Part shown: positions 8,430-14,967 of the stretch, one piece after another | How the letters are laid out: each line of letters starts with the position of its first letter | Position numbering within the stretch: the stretch's first letter is position 1 | Source of the DNA: CAZWDO01 sp964632485 [NCBI: uncultured bacterium] | GTDB lineage: Bacteria; JAGOEH01 | Length of the DNA stretch: 17,164 nt | Assembly (NCBI GenBank): GCA_964632485.1 | Contig: CAZWDO010000008.1 | Span: forward strand, 151,290 to 168,453 | Direction of reading: 5' to 3' | The notes under the pieces: generated by a model | Told to the model about the DNA's origin: nothing | Seen by the model: the letters and a program-made list of their open reading frames with translations, nothing else | Database searches by the model: none | Made by a program: the position numbers and the translations under genes

Positions 8430-9571
8430 GTCGACAGAGTATTCATCCTGAGTTTGATCGCCGATAATTATAATTGGAACCGTACACGATTGTCGCAAAC
8501 ATTTTGCCGGATATGGGTTTGGAAGATCTCCCGAAGTTAATGGAAAAATTTAGCTAGTTGGGAGATGTTGCATAAGCTGGAGATGAATGGACTGCTACAA
8601 TTGCTGCCATTGGCGCGCATCATTCGCCTGCATCGTCGGAACGCGCCGGTAGATTCATCGCAATTCCTTTTCGAGATGATGGAGGTTATGCCGACATCTC
8701 CGCCGATACTATGTTTGCTTAATGAACTTTAAGCACTGAGTTTCGAGCGAGTAGAAGACCGGGTGCATACCGCACTGTTCGTAGGCTTGTTAAAGCGATA
8801 CCATTAAATTGTATAGAGTTCAGCATGTGGGCGATCGCATGAAGTATCTGGTCTATTATTGCTATGGAGAGGCGGTATTATGTCTGCTGTTCGGATCGGT
8901 GGCCTGGTAATGCGCGGATCGTGATCGATATATTAGGTGGGATAGGCAGACGTGGATTCGACATTTGCTTCTGATGACGAACAACATGCGATTTTTGATT
9001 ATGCTGTGGCTTCAGGCGCTGAACCTTGCAAGCCACATTTTCTCGCGGATCGCCCGGCGGATTGGCTCGGACTGGCAATGTAAGTATCGTCATCCGGTGC
9101 CAATGCTGGAAATGTTCAAGGAAACCAATCGATTTCGGGGCGTTTACTACCAGGCGGCTAACTATATTTATGTAGGGCGTACCCAGAGACGCAGCCGTAA
9201 CGATCGCTGCAATCGGCTCGAAGTTCCCGGGAAGGATATTTATTTGTTGCCCCTGATTAAGGATGCCGGGGAGAAGCTCTCCATGGGATTTAAGGGGATC
9301 GTTTCGCGCTGGACTGCAAAAATTCGCGAGGAATATTGACCTGCGATTCGACGGGCTCCATCAGGACTGCATGGCGATGAACGAGAAGCTCGGTGCCTTG
9401 AGCGATGAACTTGAGGCGTTGATGAAGGAGATAGAGGAACTCAAGGCGGAACGGAATATTCGTATGGTCTTTGTATGATCAAAGTAAAATAAAAAAATTC
9501 CGGCTACTTTCGAACTGAAGCCGGAGCCAATAACTTCTGCTGAATTCGCAGCTATATCTCAACGGCTATGA
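8430..9571 (+). pseudogene. Decayed DruA/DUF4338-type transposon gene
   Basis: The only sizeable coding remnant on the plus strand. Pieces in order match the DUF4338 (DruA-like) family. N-terminal R-T-R-L-S-Q-T-F-C-R-I-W-V-W and W-E-M-L-H-K-L-E-M-N-G-L are in one frame (8470-8605), then V-G-L-L-K-R-Y-H. In the next frame are D-R-M-K-Y-L-V-Y-Y (8833-8865), N-N-M-R-F-L-I and L-A-S-H-I-F-S-R-I-A-R-R (8980-9050), and F-R-G-V-Y-Y-Q-A-A-N-Y-I-Y-V-G-R-T-Q (9136-9189). In-frame stops at 8538, 8730 and 8908 and a frameshift near 8805 disable it. A further frame change near 9335 leads to a coiled-coil tail (E-L-E-A-L-M-K-E-I-E-E-L), then stops at 9476 and 9485, then a tail ending in TGA at 9569-9571. 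DUF4338 proteins accompany transposases, and DruA is part of the Druantia defence system. GC is much higher than in the neighbours. Confidence 0.75.
9484..9525 (-). terminator. Possible intrinsic terminator after the GT4 gene
   Basis: A perfect 7-bp stem (9499-9505 pairs with 9519-9525, TCCGGCT/AGCCGGA) with a 13-nt loop is followed on the minus strand by a T-rich run made from the A-tract at 9484-9497. It lies about 130 bp downstream of the GT4 stop and would stop leftward transcription before the left operon. It sits inside the transposon relic, so it may be a chance or acquired structure. The second copy of the related repeat region near 13.9 kb lacks the stem. Confidence 0.4.
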
Positions 9572-9659
9572 AAAATAATATCAGCGCGTTTCAAGCCCTA
9601 CACGGCGTCTTCTCTAATAATCCAATTATCCCCCAACATATTAATCACCTTACCTGTTA
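9568..9659 (+). repeat. Inverted repeat copy 1: 5' end of a transposase-like gene
   Basis: A 92-bp segment that recurs inverted at 13765-13854 with about 71 of 90 aligned bases identical (hand count; one 2-nt indel). It can be read from an ATG that overlaps the TGA of the upstream relic frame (ATGA), giving M-K-N-N-I-S-A-F-Q-A-L-H-G-V-F-S-N-N. The other copy gives M-K-N-N-V-C-A-F-Q-A-L-K-G-V-F, and several differences fall at third codon positions, so the repeat was once coding. The A-F-Q-A-L-x-G-V-F start loosely resembles the N-terminus of some DDE transposases; this identity is a guess. Similarity ends at TGTTA, exactly where the GT4 coding frame begins on the other strand. Confidence 0.7.
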
Positions 9660-10655
9660 TAGTATTTTTTCAATTCCTGTCTTAATATCATGAGCTTTAT
9701 TTTTTTTATATATAATTGTTAGCCGTGATAATTCATGAAAAACTTGAATATCACTACAAACAGATGGGATACCACATGCTGCTGCTTCTATGATTGGTAT
9801 TCCAAAACCTTCGTAATCAGATAATTGAACATTTATTCTTGATTGGTTGTAGAATTTTACAAGTTCATTGTTTGGAATGGATTCAATAATTGTAAGTGAG
9901 ATTTGATGTTTTTTAGCATATTTTTCCAATTTACCTTTTTCAATTCCGTTACCAATAAACAGAATCTTAATTTTTTGAGGAATTTCTGTAATTGCTTCAA
10001 GCAATAAGTCCTGTCTTTTAGGTTTTTCTAAACGACCTACCATAATTATATCATATTTTTTTTCAAGATCTGGTATATGAAAAAAATAATTAGTATTAAT
10101 TGTATTATGCTTGACGATTGTTTTTTTTTTAAACTTATTCGGAACTGTTGATAAACTTTTCTTTGATACACCAATAATTTGATCATAAAGCTTATAGCAC
10201 TTAAACTCATAAAGATACAATAGCCAATATTTGATGGCTCTTAAGGATGATCGTATATCAATGAAATAGCACCTTAAGGATTTAAAGTCGCTATGTATTG
10301 ATACAGTTGAGTTGGTTTTAGTTTTTTTAGCTACCATAGCTGCAATATAGCCTGCTAAAAAGGGAGCGTAGGACCTAACTAAATCGAATTTCAAATCCTC
10401 TATTTTTAAAATTATTAGACTAACTCGTTTGTAAGGGAATATATAGTCCCATAACGTGAATGGCTTAAAAGCATGGATATATCCCTTTGCTTTACCAATA
10501 GTAACTTGAATATCTTCAACTGAACATTCGTGGGCAGTAAACGTGATAAAGTGTATTTCATCAAATACATTGTTCGGATTAAAATAATTTTCCTTTATTT
10601 CCCCTTTTTTAACATATTCAATTAAGGGATCATTGGGAAAGATGAGTGCCTTCAT
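9657..10655 (-). CDS. GT4-family glycosyltransferase, probably clipped at the C-terminus
   Basis: A GT-B-fold retaining glycosyltransferase that would add a sugar from a nucleotide-sugar donor to the growing glycan in the cytoplasm. The C-terminal half carries the GT4 marks: I-I-M-V-G-R-L-E-x-P-K-R-Q-D near 205-217, I-L-F-I-G-N-G, and the E-x7-E donor motif in E-G-F-G-I-P-I-I-E (Glu282 and Glu290). The ATG at 10655 overlaps the upstream methyltransferase stop as ATGA, so I prefer it over a start seven codons earlier. The protein is about 332 aa. Only about 42 residues follow the second Glu, whereas GT4 proteins usually have 70-90. The stop falls at the junction with the 9568-9659 transposon repeat, so insertion probably removed the last helices. 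Activity is uncertain. Confidence 0.87.
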   Translation of the reverse strand: MKALIFPNDPLIEYVKKGEIKENYFNPNNVFDEIHFITFTAHECSVEDIQVTIGKAKGYIHAFKPFTLWDYIFPYKRVSLIILKIEDLKFDLVRSYAPFLAGYIAAMVAKKTKTNSTVSIHSDFKSLRCYFIDIRSSLRAIKYWLLYLYEFKCYKLYDQIIGVSKKSLSTVPNKFKKKTIVKHNTINTNYFFHIPDLEKKYDIIMVGRLEKPKRQDLLLEAITEIPQKIKILFIGNGIEKGKLEKYAKKHQISLTIIESIPNNELVKFYNQSRINVQLSDYEGFGIPIIEAAACGIPSVCSDIQVFHELSRLTIIYKKNKAHDIKTGIEKIL

Positions 10656-11467
10656 TTTTTTCCGATAATAATCCATCCACGATAATTGTGGATAGATACG
10701 ATTTGGAAATTTGTTTGAAGTAGTAAATCAACTGCTTGCTGCTTTGTGTATCTTTTTTCGATAGGGGGTGAAAACCGGTCAAAAAGATCGGAAACTATGG
10801 TTTGTATGTTCATTGTATGATAATACGGTATTGATTGTGATAAATTTTTCAATCCCATAAATTTGAGTATATTGGCTGGTAATGTAAGAAAAATATAAAC
10901 AGGGATAGATATGATAATACAATACCAGTAAATTATTCTGGCTGGAAACAGTTTTATCACTTTCCGAATTTGATTGATTATGAGTAGACACAAGTGCTTG
11001 ATTATAGATTTTTCTTTTATATTTTCATATAAATAAATTACTAGATACCCATTTGGTTTCAATACATTGAAAAGTTCCTGCAAAGCTCTGTTTGTATCGT
11101 TTATATGGTGTATGACTCCAAAGCTGCAAACAAGATCAAAACTTGATTTTTTAAATGGAAGCCAGCATAGATTGCTTTTAACAAAACCGGCTTTATTGTT
11201 ATCCTTTAAGTTGTTTTTAGCTGTTATGACTGCATCTGAGATATCCGCACCAATAATGAATTTACTGCTATCAATCCATTTTTTAATATCGGCGCCACTA
11301 CCACAACCTGCATCAAGCACAGTCTTATCAGAAATGCCAATTAAATTTTCAAACCATTGATAATAATGATAGGAATCTTTTTCCCAGTTATTACTAATTT
11401 CTTTTTTTCCAAAATGATTCCAGGCAAATGAAAAAACTTCTTGTGTCTTTTTTTCTTTGTTATCCAT
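10652..11467 (-). CDS. Class I SAM-dependent methyltransferase
   Basis: A 271-aa protein with methyltransferase motif I V-L-D-A-G-C-G-S-G at 50-58, acidic loop G-A-D-I-S (73-77), L-P-F-K-K-S-S-F-D-L-V-C-S-F-G-V-I-H-H-I (103-122) and L-K-P-N-G-Y-L-V-I. After residue about 155 comes a long hydrophobic stretch (to about 205) that could be membrane-associated, as in methyltransferases acting on lipid-linked or isoprenoid substrates. An E-K-R-Y-T-K-Q-Q-A motif near the C-terminus is followed by a final small beta region. Its stop overlaps the GT4 start by 4 bp, and it begins 10 bp after the deacetylase stop, so the four genes form one transcription unit. The substrate is unknown. Confidence 0.85.
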   Translation of the reverse strand: MDNKEKKTQEVFSFAWNHFGKKEISNNWEKDSYHYYQWFENLIGISDKTVLDAGCGSGADIKKWIDSSKFIIGADISDAVITAKNNLKDNNKAGFVKSNLCWLPFKKSSFDLVCSFGVIHHINDTNRALQELFNVLKPNGYLVIYLYENIKEKSIIKHLCLLIINQIRKVIKLFPARIIYWYCIIISIPVYIFLTLPANILKFMGLKNLSQSIPYYHTMNIQTIVSDLFDRFSPPIEKRYTKQQAVDLLLQTNFQIVSIHNYRGWIIIGKK

Positions 11468-11477
11468 GTTGTAATCT

Positions 11478-12230
11478 TTATAGAAATTTATTTTTAATTT
11501 CGATTAACGAGCTGTAAAAGCTGATTTCCTGGCGGGGAATTCTAAATTTATCGCTATTTGCTGTATAGAAGCCTTTATTGCTGCAAGCCGCAAATTTTAT
11601 TCCCAATTGAGGTAGCAATTCTTCAATTTTAATAGGTATCGCTCCATGTGGATATGAAAAACTCTGAATATCTATGCCGGTTTCCCTAAAATTTTCGATT
11701 CCCTTTCTTAGATCAGCTATTGTTGATGAATCAAGCCTTTCTGGGAATGGCTGATGATAATAGGCGTGCATGCCAATTTCCACATATTCTGATTGGGCCA
11801 TTTTTTTTAAAGAATCCATACTCATTAAAGGATAAATCTCTTTTTGTGTGTTTTTAATGATTTCGCCAATAGCCATAAAAAACGTTGCTTTTACTTTGTA
11901 CTGTTCTAAAAGGGGTAGAACTTCTGTATAATTATCTTCGTATCCATCGTCAAATGTTAGTACAACCCGATTTGGTTCATTGGAATTTCCAATTTCTCTC
12001 AAAAAAATGGAATTGAATTTGTGTTCGGTTATAAAATCCAATATTGATAAGAATTTATTTTTGGTTATTCGAATTCCAATAGCATCTTTTTTATGTATAT
12101 AATCACCAACAGAATGCAACAGGAGAACCGGAATGCCGGAGTTGTATCGGTTAGTGTATCTATTTGGAATGAGAGCTCTCAAATAGTAATATAAGTGCTT
12201 TAGATAAAAGTAGAGTTTGGGAAGTTTCAC
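11478..12230 (-). CDS. Polysaccharide deacetylase (NodB-type, CE4)
   Basis: A metal-dependent sugar N-deacetylase. Seen: V-V-L-T-F-D-D-G-Y-E-D-N at 89-100, with the catalytic and metal-binding Asp pair (94, 95); K-A-T-F-F near 115; I-G-M-H-A-Y-Y-H-Q-P-F with His155 and His159 as metal ligands; and F-S-Y-P-H-G further on. The N-terminus has aromatic and hydrophobic residues (7-20) but no clear signal peptide. I place the start at GTG 12230, which overlaps the TGA of the radical SAM gene (GTGA), giving about 250 aa. A TTG at 12269 would give 263 aa with a 43-bp overlap. Removing N-acetyl groups from HexNAc would give free amines in the glycan. A role on a secreted polymer, as in PNAG-type loci, is an alternative. 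Confidence 0.88.
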   Translation of the reverse strand: MKLPKLYFYLKHLYYYLRALIPNRYTNRYNSGIPVLLLHSVGDYIHKKDAIGIRITKNKFLSILDFITEHKFNSIFLREIGNSNEPNRVVLTFDDGYEDNYTEVLPLLEQYKVKATFFMAIGEIIKNTQKEIYPLMSMDSLKKMAQSEYVEIGMHAYYHQPFPERLDSSTIADLRKGIENFRETGIDIQSFSYPHGAIPIKIEELLPQLGIKFAACSNKGFYTANSDKFRIPRQEISFYSSLIEIKNKFL

Positions 12231-13294
12231 AATCTGATTGGTTTGTAATAAGAAGGGCAATCCCGGCAAATATCGGGTGGATTGGGGGATTTTAATTGTC
12301 TTCTGAATTCCTGATAGGAGTGATTATTCCAAATAGTCGTAAAACTTTCTTGTAGTATATTTCCAAAATTAATTGTATCAGGATTTGCCCCGTGCATACA
12401 ACAGGGAGTAACATAACCCTCTGCAGTAATGTAGGCACTCTTCCAAGGCCATTTACAGAATCTGGGACAAGCTGTATCCGGTGTATTTTCAAGTATGAAT
12501 TTTAGTCCCAGTTGATTAGCTTTTTGTTTCGCGTTTCTGAGTTGATATTTAAACTGATGTGCATTTTGGACCAGAGATTGGTCTGTCCATTCATTTTTGA
12601 ATTTATTATTACCCCAGAAATGAATAGTCTGCAGGAAAAGTTTATCGACTTCAAGCTCAGCGGCGAGTTCAATAATGGATTCGAGGCAATTCAGATTATG
12701 AGTACCGATAACAGTCGCTATACCTGTTTCAACTTTATATCCTGATTCTCTTTTCAGACTTAGGAAAGTTTTAAATTGCTGTATAATAAGCTTAATATCT
12801 GCTCCAGGTCGTAATTTTTGAAATTGTATCTCATCCGATGAATCAATCGAAATATTTATCCAACTGATTCCTGCTTCCAGAAGCTTCCGACTTTTTTCTT
12901 CGGTCAAAAACATTCCGTTACTGGCAATCCCTACCGCTATATTTTTGTCCCTTAGCATGTTAATCATTTTAGTAAGTTCCGGATTCAGAAGAGGTTCTCC
13001 CATCCCTACCAGATTTATTTTCCTTATAAAAGGAAACTGTTCGATAATTTTTATGAAGTTTTCAAAAGATAAATGGGATTTATTGTTGCGGTTGGGATTC
13101 CAACATGTTTGACATGTAAGATTGCAGTGGGTTGTCGGTTCGATTTGCAAGAATAATGGTTGGCTTTTAAGATATGCGGGTTCAAAATAATGATCCATAA
13201 TAGCGGATATTGCATTTTTTTTGCAGGCCCATGACGAATTTGTCAGTATATCCACTAATATTTGATATTTTGATATTTTAATTTTTTTATTCAT
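12227..13294 (-). CDS. Radical SAM / SPASM-domain protein
   Basis: A 355-aa protein. The core cluster motif is C-N-L-T-C-Q-T-C (Cys57, Cys61, Cys64), within I-E-P-T-T-H-C. N-L-V-G-M-G-E-P-L-L-N-P is the family Gly-Glu SAM-binding motif, and G-I-A-S-N-G-M-F-L-T follows. The C-terminal SPASM region has Cys276, Cys280, Cys298, Cys299, Cys343 and Cys346, which fit extra Fe-S clusters. The W-P-W-K-S-A-Y-I-T-A-E-G-Y-V-T-P-C-C and F-G-N-I-L-Q-E-S-F-T-T-I-W segments are classic. SPASM enzymes mature peptides or modify small molecules, and some in polysaccharide loci oxidise or epimerise sugars. No peptide substrate gene is seen nearby, so a sugar or lipid carrier is more likely (inference). It is the first gene of the four-gene unit and starts with ATG. 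Confidence 0.9.
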   Translation of the reverse strand: MNKKIKISKYQILVDILTNSSWACKKNAISAIMDHYFEPAYLKSQPLFLQIEPTTHCNLTCQTCWNPNRNNKSHLSFENFIKIIEQFPFIRKINLVGMGEPLLNPELTKMINMLRDKNIAVGIASNGMFLTEEKSRKLLEAGISWINISIDSSDEIQFQKLRPGADIKLIIQQFKTFLSLKRESGYKVETGIATVIGTHNLNCLESIIELAAELEVDKLFLQTIHFWGNNKFKNEWTDQSLVQNAHQFKYQLRNAKQKANQLGLKFILENTPDTACPRFCKWPWKSAYITAEGYVTPCCMHGANPDTINFGNILQESFTTIWNNHSYQEFRRQLKSPNPPDICRDCPSYYKPIRL

Positions 13295-13320
13295 TTGTCG
13301 ATCAATATATCAAATTAATT

Positions 13321-13760
13321 TTAATGTTTAATTCCTTCAATAAAAGGAATCTCAAATACTTTTCTATGAATAATCGGGCCATTGTCGAGGTAATCCTGGA
13401 GGGGCGGTTCTATCGTTTCTTTTATTTTTAATTCAAGCTTGTTGTCGCGAAATTCCAAAGAGCCAATATAAATGGTTTTATGTTTTAACCAATAGAGTTC
13501 GCCGATTAATTTGCTCAATCGCTTGATTGTCAAATATAGATTATTAATAATAGTACGAAAGCCTTCTTAAATGTCTTCGTGACTTAATATTATATATTTG
13601 TGAGTGTTTAGGTGGTCATAGTTTTATAGGTAATTATCTATTTGAATTTTATTATTATATTCCTTAGTTAGACCTTTTCATTCATTTCCCTTTTGTAGGA
13701 TGATATTAGATAATACCTGTGCGGCATATTTATGAACAGCTAAATTTCTATGATAGTTAT
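13321..13760 (-). pseudogene. Decayed coding fragment of unknown family
   Basis: One minus-strand frame reads as protein-like sequence from about 13760 down to 13321 but has three in-frame stops, the last at 13567-13569. The upstream piece contains Y-N-Y-H-R-N-L-A-V-H-K-Y-A-A-Q-V-L. The last open part, about 80 codons, contains F-R-T-I-I-N-N-L and I-G-E-L-Y-W-L-K-H and ends about 26 bp before the SPASM gene's start. It may be read as a free-standing 70-aa protein from a TTG at 13533. I do not recognise the family. It abuts the inner end of the inverted repeat at 13765, so it looks like a gene cut by that event and then decayed. Confidence 0.4.
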
Positions 13761-13764
13761 ATTG

Positions 13765-13854
13765 TAACAAGCCATGTGATTAAGATTGGGGGATAAACAG
13801 ATTATTAATGAAGACTCCTTTAAGGGCTTGAAAAGCGCAAACATTATTTTTCAT
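13765..13854 (-). repeat. Inverted repeat copy 2: 5' end of a transposase-like gene
   Basis: A 90-bp inverted, about 79% identical relative of 9568-9659. From the ATG at 13854 it reads M-K-N-N-V-C-A-F-Q-A-L-K-G-V-F-I-N-N before a 2-nt deletion and stop. As in copy 1, the ATG overlaps the TGA of an upstream open frame (ATGA). The similarity to copy 1 stops at the same TGTTA. Both copies point inward, bracketing 9660-13764. Confidence 0.7.
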
Positions 13855-14144
13855 GACGTGGTGATATTGCCACGAATTTGATAGAAATAATCGGCCCCTT
13901 GTGAGGTGCGAAAACAACCGGATATTTTCTGCTTGAACCAGATCGTGAGAATGCTCCAGTCCCCAAAGTTATTGTCTAATGGAACGCTCCAATCATTCTT
14001 TGAACGCAGGATTTCCGATCGGAAGTTAAAGAACCGGTTGAGTAGATTTTGGGATTTGGATTGTTTGGTTCGACCCCGTTTTGTCACATGAACAACCGGG
14101 GAGGCAAAAATAGTGTTTATAATTGTCGTTTTGACGGCGGTCAA
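13851..14144 (-). pseudogene. Open frame upstream of repeat copy 2, probable transposon relic
   Basis: An open frame of up to 97 codons beginning only at a TTG, ending in a TGA that overlaps the ATG of repeat copy 2. It is more GC-rich than its surroundings. It has basic (K-R-G-R-T-K-Q-S-K) and W/F-rich segments (W-S-V-P-L-D-N-N-F-G-D-W-S-I-L) but no family I recognise. The arrangement, upstream frame then ATGA then M-K-N-N, is the same as at copy 1. The last 25 codons match copy 1's tail only weakly in length and a few residues (both start K-I). It is probably part of the same or a related transposon, decayed. Confidence 0.3.
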
Positions 14145-14191
14145 TATTTGGTGGCAGGTTCAATTAAATTGGATGATCAAGGCCTTGCTGA

Positions 14192-14395
14192 TCAGCATAT
14201 TGAACAAATTATGAAATAAGTGGACGATCCATATAACTCATTGAACTCAAATGGGGAAGTCTGCAATATTTGAGCGCCATTGTGAAATATTTGGAGCTGG
14301 TCATAATTCGATAATCTAAAGTTTGGTAAAGGTAAGCGAAGAGCTATAGAAATTATAAATAATAAAAATATGAGGAAAAATTTTTGTTTAGACAT
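14192..14395 (-). pseudogene. N-terminal fragment of a membrane protein
   Basis: A 67-codon frame from an ATG at 14395 (a TTG at 14407 adds four residues). It begins M-S-K-Q-K-F-F-L-I-F-L-L-F-I-I-S-I-A-L-R, a positively charged end followed by one membrane segment, then a polar loop L-S-N-Y-D-Q-L-Q-I-F-H-N-G. The layout (one helix, then an Asp-containing loop) resembles the start of multi-pass GT39/ArnT-like glycosyltransferases, but the rest is missing. It ends close to the GC-richer relic at 13.85-14.14 kb. Likely a glycan gene cut by an insertion; identity is uncertain. Confidence 0.35.
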
Positions 14396-14488
14396 TTTTT
14401 GAAGCAAGTCTGCTTTGATTTTGCATTTTTAAAATTAACAGTTTAAAAAACTTCATTTCTGTTTGATGACTTAGAAAGTTTAATCAAA

Positions 14489-14880
14489 TTACTCAGAAAA
14501 TATAAATAAATTTTGCTCCTGGTCGCAAATGCAATCATATTGGGAGGAAGCAAATGGGTTCTGAATTCCTCCATGCCGGTTGATCGATTTTATCACCTGC
14601 TGAATATATCCATTCAGATTGGTTTGAATATCGTCAGTAGTATAGCATAAAACGCCCCAGCCATGGCTATCGAGTGTATTGGCGCGTTTTTATCGCGCTG
14701 AATGTCGTTTGGCCGTGTATGGAACATATTGCCATCGCACTCTACATCAAAATTACGATTTTTACAAAACTACGCGAAATCCATGTAGAATGTCTGATGA
14801 TCTGCATTGAAGCAATACTGTCGTTCCCCCCACTGATTTTTGGGAAATTCGATACTACTTCTGCTCAAATGCCAAATCAA
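14489..14880 (-). pseudogene. Decayed DUF559/Vsr-like endonuclease domain
   Basis: The minus strand holds a broken domain of the very-short-patch/DUF559 endonuclease type. One frame has F-P-K-N-Q-W-G-E-R-Q-Y and F-Y-M-D-F-A, an in-frame TAG at 14770-14772, then D-V-E-C-D-G-N-M-F-H-T and R-D-K-N. After a frameshift near 14681-14686 the next frame continues N-T-L-D-S-H-G-W-G-V-L-C-Y-T-T-D-D-I to a TAA at 14489. D-F-A, E-C-D-G-x-x-x-H and the G-W-x-V-L-x-Y/F-T ending are the family's nuclease core order. Such domains occur alone or at the C-terminus of large helicase-like defence proteins; only this part is left. The upstream limit is approximate. Confidence 0.65.
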
Positions 14881-14948
14881 AATCCCGAGTATTTGGTAGA
14901 AGGGTTACTGATCTATCATGGACTGAATTTTGATGGGTCATCTTTTAT

Positions 14949-14967
14949 AGACAATAGACTATTGTCT
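14949..14967. repeat. 9-bp perfect inverted repeat with 1-nt centre
   Basis: AGACAATAG at 14949-14957 pairs with CTATTGTCT at 14959-14967, touching the stop codon of the AbiEii-like gene. The one-base centre makes a normal hairpin loop unlikely, so a protein-binding palindrome or a scar is more plausible than a terminator. No T-tract follows. Confidence 0.5.

Noticed and set aside
8334-8540. A 68-codon plus-strand gene
   Set aside because: Its second half matches the N-terminus of the DruA-like relic and continues past the stop, so it is part of that pseudogene, not a separate gene.
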